From contig JAETNT010000007.1 of NCBI GenBank assembly GCA_021772025.1, positions 35,389-99,388 of the forward strand: a DNA stretch of 64,000 nt, in the 5' to 3' direction. Of the stretch, positions 35,993 through 43,730 are shown piece by piece. Within the stretch, counting starts at the first letter, position 1. Each line of letters begins with the position of its first letter. The position numbers and the translations under genes are program-made. The notes under the pieces were generated by a model. The model searched no databases. It worked only from the letters and a program-made list of their open reading frames with translations, and was not told where the DNA came from. Source of the DNA: Enterocloster bolteae. Its GTDB lineage: Bacteria; Bacillota; Clostridia; Lachnospirales; Lachnospiraceae.

Positions 35993-36760
35993 CTATTTTC
36001 TTTCCTCTCCTCCCTGCCGATATCCGGTGGTAAACTCCGGATGGTAGAGACGGGACCGCTCATAATCTTTCTGGTTCACTGTCTGTCCTACTATAATGAG
36101 GGCCATACGGCTGATCCCTTCCTTCTTTCCTTCCTCTGCCAAGCTCTTTACCGTGCATCGGATCACCTTTTCATCCGGCCAGGTAGCTTTGTACACGATG
36201 GCGGCCGGAGTGTCTTCCTCATACCCCCCGGCTATCAGTTCTTTGCTTAGATTATCTAAAAGCCCGGCGCTTAAAAATATGGTCATGGTTGCTTGATGAG
36301 CGGCAAAAGATCGAATACTCTCCTTTTCCGGAACGCTGGTTTTTCCTTCCATACGGGTAATAATCACACTCTGGGAAATCTCCGGCAAGGTATATTCCAT
36401 CTGCAAAGCCGCCGCTGCCCCGCAAAGGGAAGAAACGCCTGGGCAGATCTCATAGGCAATCTGAGCCTTGTCGAAGGCATCCATCTGTTCTCTGATTGCC
36501 CCGTAAATTGACGGATCTCCCGTATGGAGGCGGACCGTTAAAGCTCCTTCTTTTTCAGCTTTTTCCACCGTTTCCACTACTTCTTCCAGAGTCATAAAAG
36601 AACTGTTATAAATGCGGCAGTCCTTCTTTGTCACTTTTAACAGACCGGGATTTACCAGAGAACCGGCGTAAATTACTACGTCTGCTTCTCTTAAAAGCCT
36701 GGCTCCCCTCACTGTAATCAAATCTTCCGCGCCAGGCCCGGCGCCTACAATATATACCAT
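35993..36760 (-). CDS. cbiF: Cobalt-precorrin-4 C11-methyltransferase
   Basis: A 255-residue SAM tetrapyrrole methylase that methylates C11. Motifs: VYIVGAGPGAEDLITVRGAR, ADVVIYAGSLVNPGLL, VRLHTGDPSIYGAIREQMDA, CPGVSSLCGAAAALQMEYTL and VYKATWPDEKVIRCTVKSLA. The LVNP and HTGDPSIYGA blocks distinguish CbiF/CobM from its paralogues. It is 3 bases after cbiL and 12 before cbiH. Confidence 0.96.
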   Translation of the reverse strand: MVYIVGAGPGAEDLITVRGARLLREADVVIYAGSLVNPGLLKVTKKDCRIYNSSFMTLEEVVETVEKAEKEGALTVRLHTGDPSIYGAIREQMDAFDKAQIAYEICPGVSSLCGAAAALQMEYTLPEISQSVIITRMEGKTSVPEKESIRSFAAHQATMTIFLSAGLLDNLSKELIAGGYEEDTPAAIVYKATWPDEKVIRCTVKSLAEEGKKEGISRMALIIVGQTVNQKDYERSRLYHPEFTTGYRQGGEERK

Positions 36761-36763
36761 AGG

Positions 36764-37486
36764 CTACTCCTTATCCTCTACAATAAACAGGGAATAATAC
36801 CCTGCCTGTTCATCAATTTCTTCTGCAGAACGGTAAATCGTTTCCCCTTCCATCCCGCATCGCTGTACCCCTAAAACCTGTTTTTTTTCCCGGATTAGCA
36901 GCTCCTTTACTTCCCCCAGTCTTTTGCCGGATTTCATTAAAACCTTTACTCCCGGCAGCCGGATTCCCTCTTCAATCTGATAGGTGGCCGGAAGAACATG
37001 AAGTTCCCTGGAACCGCTGACCAGAGCTCGGTTCAGCCTGGCGGCGGCGGCACAAAAGGAGGGCACACCGCTGACAATTTCTGTCCGTTCCCCTGCATCC
37101 CGAACCCGCTCATAGACATAAAGACAGGTAGAATACACAGTGGCATCTCCCAGAGTTAAAAAAGCTACATTTTTTCCCCGGGAAAGCTGTTCTATAATCT
37201 GTTCTGCTGCCTCATCATGACACTTTTCCAGAATTTTCTTATCCTTTGTCATAGGCATCGGGAGACAGAGAATTTCCTTACCTGCCATCTCCGGTACTGC
37301 CTGAAGGGCAATATGATAAGCCACACAGTCTTTTAAAGATTCATTAGGAAGAGCCAAAACCTGGCTTTCTTTAATGATCCGAACCGCCTTCAAGGTCATC
37401 AGCTCCGGATCTCCGGGGCCTACGCTGACGCCGTATAGTATCCCCCGGCCAGTTGGGCTTTCTTTTCGTCCATTGCAATCTGTCAT
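36764..37486 (-). CDS. cbiL: Cobalt-precorrin-2 C20-methyltransferase
   Basis: A 240-residue SAM tetrapyrrole methylase, the first ring methylase after cobalt insertion. Motifs: ILYGVSVGPGDPELMTLKAV, VAFLTLGDATVYSTCLYVYE, VSGVPSFCAAAARLNRALVS and VLMKSGKRLGEVKELL. GDATVYST is typical of CbiL/CobI. A short N-terminal extension of about 14 residues precedes the domain. Seven bases after cbiD. Confidence 0.95.
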   Translation of the reverse strand: MTDCNGRKESPTGRGILYGVSVGPGDPELMTLKAVRIIKESQVLALPNESLKDCVAYHIALQAVPEMAGKEILCLPMPMTKDKKILEKCHDEAAEQIIEQLSRGKNVAFLTLGDATVYSTCLYVYERVRDAGERTEIVSGVPSFCAAAARLNRALVSGSRELHVLPATYQIEEGIRLPGVKVLMKSGKRLGEVKELLIREKKQVLGVQRCGMEGETIYRSAEEIDEQAGYYSLFIVEDKE

Positions 37487-37493
37487 TTGATTT

Positions 37494-38684
37494 TTAAGCC
37501 GGGGGATAGGAAACTAAGCAGCGTTTTAACAATTCTTCAGCTCCTTTTGTCATCCCCAGCACTCCTTTCTGGTTGGTAAAAAGAATGGCTTCCGCCTTAA
37601 GGATATTTCCCCCTCTTTTTTTTAAATGAAACTCGATTCTTTCTATGATTTTTTCCATTACCGGCCCAGTAAACCCAGTCTGATCCAGGATTGAAAAAGC
37701 CTGGTCTACCGTAACGGCTTCCAGGATCCGGCTTACTGTTTCTTCCCCTGCTCCCCGGGCTCCGGCCCATGCCGCAAGAACTTCCATCCTGCTGTCCGCT
37801 ACAGAAGAATGGGTATTCATGACCCCGGCCGCCAGCTTTACAAGCTTTCCTCCATGGCCCACTAAAAGCAGGTTTTGAAAGCCGTATTCTACAGCCATAT
37901 CCAGAGTCTCTCCAATATAATTGGAGCATTTTACTGCCCTGTCCGGATCAATTTTTAAAGTGTTTTTCAAAAAATCTTCTCCGTAATTTCCCGGCACAAC
38001 CAGCAATATTTTTTCTCCCATAACGGCTTTTTGCCGAACTGAAATTCGGATAGTTTCTATAAGAGCCCCTTCGCTCATAGGTTCTACAATGCCGCTGGTT
38101 CCAAGGATAGAAATCCCCCCTTGGATTCCCAAATAAGGGTTAAATGTTTTCCCCGCAAGCTGCTCTCCTTCCGGTGCGGAAATGGTAAGTTTTAACTTTC
38201 CGCCAAAACCGGCCTTTTGGCAAACGGCTTTCACCTGCTGAAATATCATGGAGCGGGGCACGGGGTTGATGGCAGCCTTCCCTTCCGGACAGGCCAGCCC
38301 CGGTTTGGTAACCCGGCCTATGCCTGCGCCGCCGTCTAAGTAAATGGCAGAGCCAGATCCATAAAAATTTTGGTAGCAGCCGTCTGGCTCTTCCTCCTCC
38401 TGTAACCGCTCTGCCCGGGCGTAAATCAAAATTCCATTGGTCACGTCCGGATCGTCTCCTCCGTCCTTTCGCACCCCGCAGGAAACCGCATTTTGTTCTC
38501 TGCAAATCTCTTCCACCGGTAATATCAGACGGGCTCCTTTGGGAGCGGTAAGTTCCACTGCTTCCTTTCTTTCCCCCATAAGCAGCATAGAAACAGCGGC
38601 GCAGGCCGCAGCGGCAGCGCAGGAACCGGTGGTATATCCCCGGCGCATTTTTTTCTGGTTTCGGTATATATATTCCTCTTCCAT
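37494..38684 (-). CDS. cbiD: Cobalt-precorrin-5B C1-methyltransferase
   Basis: A 396-residue enzyme that methylates C1 in the anaerobic pathway, unrelated to the other methylases. Recognised by KKMRRGYTTGSCAAAAACAA near the start, KDGGDDPDVTNGILIYA, GVGRVTKPGL-like GAGIGRVTKPGLACPEGKAA, NPVPRSMIF and the NTHSSVADSRMEVLAAWAG region. It indicates the oxygen-independent route. AGGAGG precedes the ATG. A 65-base gap containing a GGGCT/AGCCC hairpin separates it from cbiK. Confidence 0.95.
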   Translation of the reverse strand: MEEEYIYRNQKKMRRGYTTGSCAAAAACAAVSMLLMGERKEAVELTAPKGARLILPVEEICREQNAVSCGVRKDGGDDPDVTNGILIYARAERLQEEEEPDGCYQNFYGSGSAIYLDGGAGIGRVTKPGLACPEGKAAINPVPRSMIFQQVKAVCQKAGFGGKLKLTISAPEGEQLAGKTFNPYLGIQGGISILGTSGIVEPMSEGALIETIRISVRQKAVMGEKILLVVPGNYGEDFLKNTLKIDPDRAVKCSNYIGETLDMAVEYGFQNLLLVGHGGKLVKLAAGVMNTHSSVADSRMEVLAAWAGARGAGEETVSRILEAVTVDQAFSILDQTGFTGPVMEKIIERIEFHLKKRGGNILKAEAILFTNQKGVLGMTKGAEELLKRCLVSYPPA

Positions 38685-38749
38685 CTGCCCGCCTCCTTTT
38701 CTGATATCCTGCCCGGAGGGCTGAAGCCCCCCGTTCTTAATAGAATCCG

Positions 38750-39544
38750 TTATCTGCCGCTCTCTCCAAGACCGTCTTCTACGTGTTTTATGAGCAGGTT
38801 CTGAATTCCCGGATATTCTCCCAGCCCCTTTAACACGCAGGTAATCTTATATCCTTCTTTTTCCAGGGAGTATTTCCAGGAGTCCTCCCGGTCGCTGGCC
38901 ATATCATGTCTGGCGTGATCTCCCGCTACAATCATAAAAGGAGCGAGAATCACCTTTTCATAGCCCCCTTCTTTTAATCGCCTTTTCATGGTATCTAAGG
39001 ACGGATAGGCTTCCACAGTTCCTAAAAAAACATTGGAATATCCCATGTCCTTCATCCGGTAATCCAAAGCAGCGTAGACCGTATTGGCATAGTGGGTGGT
39101 ACCGTGACCCATATATACCAGGGCCGTGTCTAATGGAACCGGCCCCATTTCCTCTATTAGGGCCTCAATCACCTGACAGGAATCTTCCTCACTGGTAAGT
39201 AGCGGAACGCCGAAACGGATGGTTTCAAATTGACTTTCAAAAGTCAGGACATCCTGGATCATCTGTTCGTTTTCAATCCCGTTTATTACATGGGTGGGTT
39301 GAACAAGAATCTGTTGAAATCTTTCCTCTGCCAGCTTTTTTACAGCCTCTGCTACTGTATCCACGTGGTAATGATCCCTGTCCCTTAATTTGCGGATAAT
39401 CATTTTGCTGGTCCAGGCCCGGCGGATCACATACTCCGGATACGCGTCCTGTATCCGGTTTTCAATGGCTTCTATGGTCTTTTTTCTGGTGTCCGCATAG
39501 CTGGTTCCGAAGCTGACCACCAGGATGGCTTTTTTGGTATTCAT
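38750..39544 (-). CDS. cbiK: Anaerobic sirohydrochlorin cobaltochelatase CbiK
   Basis: A 264-residue chelatase that inserts cobalt into sirohydrochlorin to start the anaerobic pathway. It begins KKAILVVSFGTSYADTRKKT; metal-binding histidines are expected in LVYMGHGTTHYANTVYAALD and FMIVAGDHARHDMASD. No export signal, so it is the cytoplasmic form. It is the first gene behind the promoter at 39601-39629; its ribosome site AAGGG follows a hairpin. Sirohydrochlorin must come from genes outside the window. Confidence 0.96.
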   Translation of the reverse strand: MNTKKAILVVSFGTSYADTRKKTIEAIENRIQDAYPEYVIRRAWTSKMIIRKLRDRDHYHVDTVAEAVKKLAEERFQQILVQPTHVINGIENEQMIQDVLTFESQFETIRFGVPLLTSEEDSCQVIEALIEEMGPVPLDTALVYMGHGTTHYANTVYAALDYRMKDMGYSNVFLGTVEAYPSLDTMKRRLKEGGYEKVILAPFMIVAGDHARHDMASDREDSWKYSLEKEGYKITCVLKGLGEYPGIQNLLIKHVEDGLGESGR

Positions 39545-39562
39545 ATTGTAATGTTCCCTTCT

Positions 39563-39597
39563 CAGCAGGCATTTAAAACGAATGCCTGGGTCTGCTG
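39563..39597 (-). promoter_or_regulatory. Hairpin at the 5' end of the cbi transcript
   Basis: On the minus strand CAGCA...AGGCATT pairs with AATGCCT...TGCTG, with a bulge on the 5' side. By the promoter position it lies at the very start of the mRNA and ends next to the cbiK ribosome site. No T-run follows. A third CTGCTG copy lies within the promoter spacer, so alternative pairing is possible on paper. Confidence 0.45.
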
Positions 39598-39743
39598 TTT
39601 ATTTTAACCGGCAGCAGGGCTATTGTCAAATTTTTGTTCAAAATTTTCAGCATTGCCTTTTCTGTAATTTTGGCGGCTTTTATATGAGGTAAAAACGGCC
39701 TTAGTTCGGTGTCGCTTGGACATAGAATTCCGATTTTTTTCAC
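39573..39743 (-). pseudogene. Remnant of an MTA/SAH nucleosidase-like gene
   Basis: A 56-codon frame begins with GTG behind an excellent GGGGGAG site. Its first 34 residues (VKKIGILCPSDTELRPFLPH, then ITEKAMLK) resemble the N-terminus of 5'-methylthioadenosine/S-adenosylhomocysteine nucleosidases (about 230 residues). After KAMLK similarity stops and the rest of the frame is occupied by the cbi operon promoter. The catalytic regions are absent. It starts 13 bases after the membrane HEXXH gene. I read it as a 3'-deleted remnant; the family call is from memory of related sequences. Confidence 0.5.
39601..39629 (-). promoter_or_regulatory. Sigma-A promoter of the cobalamin operon
   Basis: TTGACA (39624-39629) and TAAAAT (39601-39606) are exactly 17 bases apart on the minus strand. 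The predicted start, near 39594, leaves a leader of only about 50 bases before the cbiK ATG, too short for a cobalamin riboswitch (about 200 bases). Confidence 0.8.
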
Positions 39744-39755
39744 GGTTTCTCCCCC

Positions 39756-40268
39756 TTATTTCTCAAAGCTCTTTTTATACAACGGATGCACCCATTTCCA
39801 AAAAAGCAGAATATGAATAATACCAATACCCCCGAAAATAGTCTGTACTGCCATTTCCGGTACTCCGGACAGCAGGATGCCGTTCATATCTCCACCCCCG
39901 AAAAACCGGTATAAAAATGACAGGTATATAGGATCAATAAACATTAAGGCTATAGTTATATAGTAGCCACAGGCCCTGAAAAACTTGTTTTTCATTTTGG
40001 TAAATAAGGGAGTAAGGCCTGTGAAAATCCATGCCCCAATCAAGGTACTGATACCACCGGAAATACTGAAAATCACCAGTTGATTTTCAGTCAAGGACTC
40101 TGTATGAATTGCCACCTGAACTCCTGCCCCTAAAAACCGGATCTCCCAAAATACATCATACAAAAGCGCGATTGCCAGATGGCTGCCTTCATGGATAAAA
40201 TAGTAGAGGAACACAGCAATCATGAGCGCAGACCATTTCCTTATATTGCCGGCCAACTTTTCATTCAT
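39756..40268 (-). CDS. Membrane protein with HEXXH motif (M50-like)
   Basis: A 170-residue protein with about four membrane segments. The first segment contains YFIHEGSHLAIALLYDVF, an HEXXH zinc-protease motif inside a hydrophobic helix, as in site-2-type (M50) proteases; SISGGISTLIGAWI could match the family's next conserved helix. The second zinc-ligand motif (NxxPxxxLDG) is not visible, so it may be an inactive or distinct family. GAGG precedes the ATG. It lies in a directon with unrelated metabolic genes. Confidence 0.6.
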   Translation of the reverse strand: MNEKLAGNIRKWSALMIAVFLYYFIHEGSHLAIALLYDVFWEIRFLGAGVQVAIHTESLTENQLVIFSISGGISTLIGAWIFTGLTPLFTKMKNKFFRACGYYITIALMFIDPIYLSFLYRFFGGGDMNGILLSGVPEMAVQTIFGGIGIIHILLFWKWVHPLYKKSFEK

Positions 40269-40303
40269 TGATTTTTAACCTCTTTTCATACTTAACCACC
40301 GGT

Positions 40304-41281
40304 TTATTCAAACTCAAACTTCATATCCCAAGACTCACGGATATCGTCCATCAGCCGCAATACTGTCAGGCTGTCCTCCGGCGTAAATTTGTCGCTGTGG
40401 GATTTTCCGGCAGCCACACACTGGGACGCCTCTTCAATCTGGTATTCAAAGCCGTTGATTTGGAATGGACAATCAATTTCGTATACCTGGCCTTCGTAAA
40501 TTTTGATCTCCATATGCTCTGCATGCTGATAGTCTTTTAAGGTAATGGTTCCTTTCTCCCCGTAAATCACTGCCTCCCGCTCCATAAGCATGCCGATAGA
40601 CTGGGCGCAGTATGCGGTACAACCGTCCGGATAAGACAGGTTCAGGATGCTGAAATCATCCGTGCCATATTCATTTATATGCACCTCGCTGTGAAAAGCT
40701 TTTGGAGCCGTACCGGTAACCATATGGAGAAAGCCCAGGTTGTAAATGCCAATATCCAAAAGTGCGCCGCCTCCCAGCCCTGACTGGAATTTCCGCTCTT
40801 TTCTCGCTCCTTTTGCAATAAATCCATATTCGCAGCGAATGTGGCGAACCCTGCCGATAAGGCCTTCTGACAAGGCCTCCTGGAGACGGCTATAGGTGGG
40901 AAGAAAACGGATCCAGAAGGCTTCCATAATAAAAAGGCCTTTTTCCTCTGCCAGCTTATAAAGAGTCTCTGCTTCCCCTGCATTGGTGGTAAAAGGCTTT
41001 TCGCAAAGCACATGCTTTCCTGCATTTAAACACATCAGGCAATTTTCATAGTGAAGGTTGTTGGGCGTTGCCACATACACAATCTCCACCTCCGGGTCTG
41101 CTGCCAGAGCTTCATAGGATCCGTAGCATCTGGGAACCTGATATCCTGCTGCAAAAGCTTGGGCAGAAGCCTGATTTCTGGAACCTACTGCCGTCAAAAA
41201 CTCGCCGGATCCCTTCATCTGCCTGAGAGTGGATGCAAATTTCTTTGCGATATTTCCGGTTGCTAAAATTCCCCATTTCAT
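40304..41281 (-). CDS. Gfo/Idh/MocA family oxidoreductase
   Basis: A 325-residue NAD(P)-dependent dehydrogenase. The start is MKWGILATGNIAKKFASTLR (GGAG upstream), with a Rossmann domain, the conserved CEKPF (LCEKPFTTNAGEA) and VATPNNLHYE motifs, and a C-terminal alpha/beta domain with GGGALLDIGIYNLGFLHMV. Members act on sugars, inositols or their derivatives; the closest type resembles trans-1,2-dihydrobenzenediol/D-xylose dehydrogenase-like proteins. Substrate unknown. The frame extends upstream into the next gene without support. Confidence 0.9.
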   Translation of the reverse strand: MKWGILATGNIAKKFASTLRQMKGSGEFLTAVGSRNQASAQAFAAGYQVPRCYGSYEALAADPEVEIVYVATPNNLHYENCLMCLNAGKHVLCEKPFTTNAGEAETLYKLAEEKGLFIMEAFWIRFLPTYSRLQEALSEGLIGRVRHIRCEYGFIAKGARKERKFQSGLGGGALLDIGIYNLGFLHMVTGTAPKAFHSEVHINEYGTDDFSILNLSYPDGCTAYCAQSIGMLMEREAVIYGEKGTITLKDYQHAEHMEIKIYEGQVYEIDCPFQINGFEYQIEEASQCVAAGKSHSDKFTPEDSLTVLRLMDDIRESWDMKFEFE

Positions 41282-41286
41282 GATTT

Positions 41287-41853
41287 TTACTGCTCCTTTC
41301 CTGTTTTTGCTTCCTCTGCTGCCTTTCTGATTTGCTCCAAATTCCAGTCCAAATCCCCGCTTCCATCCAGAATAATCCGGGGACAGGCGAGAAGTTTTTC
41401 CCACTGTTCATGTTTTGCCCTGCTTCTGGTTTCCAGCCCGCCGGTATCGTAGCCGGATGCCCAGATAAGGAACTGGCAATGGGCTTCATACATGTCGCCT
41501 CCCGGATCAATCCTGGAACCGAACTTACGCCTCTCCCGCTCTTTGATTCTGGTAATGCGAATCTCAGTGGGCGTTACCAGCCGGACTGCCAGGGTAAAAA
41601 AAGGAATTAACGAATCTCCCCAGTCGGTGAGAGAACCGGAAATCACTGCCTTATGGGACTGTTCCAATTCCTCTTTCATCAGGCGGATCCGTTCTGGAAT
41701 GGGACGCTTCCGCCTGTAAGGAGGATCGGTAGATTCCCAGTAATAGTCATCGCTGTCTATAAATCGGTATCCCAGGTTGTCTGCAATATATTTTGCCAGT
41801 GTGGTGGTTCCGGATCCGGAAGCGCCATAAATGTGAATGACAGATTTTCCCAT
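41287..41853 (-). CDS. P-loop nucleoside kinase-like ATPase
   Basis: A 188-residue protein with a Walker A loop at the N-terminus (VIHIYGASGSGTTTLAKYIA), followed by FIDSDDYYWESTDPPYRRKR, which resembles the substrate pocket of small-molecule kinases, and an Arg-rich lid (RITRIKERERRKFG). It belongs to a clostridial AAA/kinase-like family of unknown substrate. Five bases separate its stop from the oxidoreductase start region; an AGGGGAG site precedes its ATG. Confidence 0.78.
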   Translation of the reverse strand: MGKSVIHIYGASGSGTTTLAKYIADNLGYRFIDSDDYYWESTDPPYRRKRPIPERIRLMKEELEQSHKAVISGSLTDWGDSLIPFFTLAVRLVTPTEIRITRIKERERRKFGSRIDPGGDMYEAHCQFLIWASGYDTGGLETRSRAKHEQWEKLLACPRIILDGSGDLDWNLEQIRKAAEEAKTGKEQ

Positions 41854-41877
41854 AAGTTTCTCCCCTCTTCTATGCCA

Positions 41878-42759
41878 TCAGTCCCCCCGATAATCTTCCC
41901 GAATAAACGGCTCCTTTCGCTCTGTATCTATTAAAAGTCCATATTTTTTCGGATGCCGGTAAGCATTTCCATGAACCTCCTGGCTCCGATAGAGGCGGAT
42001 TTCCTCTATGGGAATCTCTGCCAGATAAATGCCTTCCTTCTCTCCTGCTTCTAATATCAGGGTATCCCTGGATTCCGATTCCTCCGGCCTGTAGGCAATG
42101 CCGTCAAAAACAGTAGAATGGCCGTTGCAGTCTGGCTGTCCTTTGGGATAATTTACAGTTGCAATGGCCACCATGTTTTCGTAGGCGCGGCCTCGAAGCT
42201 GGGAAATCCGGTTGATTTCCATGGGACAGGCATTAGGAACTAAAATCAGTTCTGCTCCTTTTAACATCAGGATTCTGGCGCTTTCCGGAAACTCTCGGTC
42301 ATAGCAGATCATGGCGCCGGTTTTTACCGAGCCTTTTTCTGTATCTAAATCCGCCACGAAAAAGTCATCTCCGGCAGTAAGGCGGCTCTCTTCTCCAAAA
42401 TCACAGGTATGAACCTTGGCGTAGGAAAAAAGCGGTTTGCCAAATCGGTCTATCAGGCAGACTGTGTTTTTGGGAAGGGGTTCCCAGGCTTCTAGAAAGG
42501 TAACGGCAATGGCCATATTCAGCTCTTTTGCAAGATTTGAAAAAGCTGTCACAAACGGGCCGCCTTTTGGGATTGCAGATTGTTTTAAGATGTCCAGATT
42601 TTCCGGAATCCCATAGCCGGTGCTCCACATTTCTGGAAACAGAGCGATATCCGCCCCCATGACTTTGGCCTGACGGCAGGCATCCAGGCCTTTTTGCAGA
42701 TTTTCTTTTATGGATTTGCCCGGCATTAACTGAAGCAGGGCTATGGTAATGGTTTTCAT
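41878..42759 (-). CDS. Carbon-nitrogen hydrolase (nitrilase superfamily)
   Basis: A 293-residue amidase-fold enzyme with the Glu-Lys-Cys triad: Glu in IALFPEMWSTGYG, Lys in LFSYAKVHTCDFGEE and Cys in GAMICYDREFPESARIL. It hydrolyses an amide, carbamoyl or nitrile substrate; the motif set is closest to N-carbamoylputrescine amidase/omega-amidase-like branches but no substrate can be fixed. GGAGG precedes the ATG, 15 bases from the lipoprotein gene stop. Confidence 0.9.
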   Translation of the reverse strand: MKTITIALLQLMPGKSIKENLQKGLDACRQAKVMGADIALFPEMWSTGYGIPENLDILKQSAIPKGGPFVTAFSNLAKELNMAIAVTFLEAWEPLPKNTVCLIDRFGKPLFSYAKVHTCDFGEESRLTAGDDFFVADLDTEKGSVKTGAMICYDREFPESARILMLKGAELILVPNACPMEINRISQLRGRAYENMVAIATVNYPKGQPDCNGHSTVFDGIAYRPEESESRDTLILEAGEKEGIYLAEIPIEEIRLYRSQEVHGNAYRHPKKYGLLIDTERKEPFIREDYRGD

Positions 42760-42773
42760 AGGTGCATTCCTCC

Positions 42774-43586
42774 CTATTCTGGTAATGACGCCGGAATCTC
42801 GATGGTCAGTATCTCTTCTAATTCCTTATATGAAAATCCCAGACCATAAGCCATGTCCTGACTTTTCAGCGTCCCTTTTGGAAACCAGATCTCTATGTTT
42901 TCCGGAAAGAAAAGAAAGTTTTCCGGCTTTATCGCCCCCTTCATCTCTTTTCTGAGCTCCGGCTCTCTGATTCCGGCTATGTTGAGAAGCTGTTCCATTG
43001 TCTCTTCCTCTGGCAGGCGAAACAGAGTCCATATGTCAAGTTTTTTTCCGGTCTGGCGGTCAAATATTGCTCCCAGCCGGATCTCCTCCGCCTCGCCGCC
43101 TCCAGTGGGAATGGTTATGGATGTTAAAAAAGCGATGAAGCTGTCTTTAGAAGCAGTGGGGGATATGGTTTGATTTAGGGTAAATGCCTGGAATTTTTCT
43201 CCGGCTTCTTTGCATTTTCCATAAGCTTCATAAGCTTTTTGGAGTTCTGCCTGGAGGTCGTAAAGGATTCCTTGTTTTTCGTAATAGTCTAAAATCGTCT
43301 GCCTGGCAGGTTCTTTTAAATCGTTCAGGCTTTCTACTCCTGCCGTTATGCTGTTATCTGGTCCTGCTGGCTCCTGAACCCGTAATATTACTGTGCCGTC
43401 AGGCAGCCGGTATTCTTCCCCAATTCCGGATTCTGGTTCCCACAAGTCTGCATATTGGCCATCGGAAAAAACGACGGCTTTCTCCTGCGTTATGGTCCAG
43501 GGATTTTCTGTGGGGGCTTTGGGGCTGCAGGCCGTTGCTGTCAGCAGGAACAGGGTTGTTGGGAAAATTAGGAGTTTTGGAGTCAT
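42774..43586 (-). CDS. Lipoprotein with DUF3298/RsiV-like domain
   Basis: A 270-residue exported lipoprotein: start MTPKLLIFPTTLFLLTATAC, in which the terminal Cys is the lipidation site, followed by SPKAPTEN. The C-terminal half (IRLGAIFDRQTGKKLDIWTL, then a segment with KPENFLFFPENIEIWFPKGT) resembles DUF3298, the domain found in RsiV-type proteins that bind muropeptides or lysozyme. No sigma factor is adjacent. I use the ATG at 43584-43586 with an AAGGA site; the frame continues upstream without a signal peptide. Confidence 0.72.
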   Translation of the reverse strand: MTPKLLIFPTTLFLLTATACSPKAPTENPWTITQEKAVVFSDGQYADLWEPESGIGEEYRLPDGTVILRVQEPAGPDNSITAGVESLNDLKEPARQTILDYYEKQGILYDLQAELQKAYEAYGKCKEAGEKFQAFTLNQTISPTASKDSFIAFLTSITIPTGGGEAEEIRLGAIFDRQTGKKLDIWTLFRLPEEETMEQLLNIAGIREPELRKEMKGAIKPENFLFFPENIEIWFPKGTLKSQDMAYGLGFSYKELEEILTIEIPASLPE

Positions 43587-43700
43587 GGAATTTTTCCTTC
43601 TTTTTGTTTGGGGTGGGTTCTTACGCTTGGCGTATGGGAGTGGGCCGGCTTCGCAGTGCTGAGATTTCTTTTTTTCGCACTGCTCTTTGCTTTCGTGGAC

Positions 43701-43730
43701 ATTATACCACTTGGGTTTCTTTTCCGACAA
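43701..43730 (-). promoter_or_regulatory. Possible promoter of the lipoprotein operon
   Basis: TTGTCG (43725-43730) and TATAAT (43701-43706), 18 bases apart on the minus strand, inside the last codons of the ABC-F gene. A GCAGTGC/GCACTGC inverted repeat (43652-43680) follows in the leader. Confidence 0.5.

Noticed and set aside
38685..39760. A cobalamin riboswitch upstream of cbiK or between cbiK and cbiD
   Set aside because: No B12-box-like sequence was found and the predicted transcript leader is only about 50 bases.
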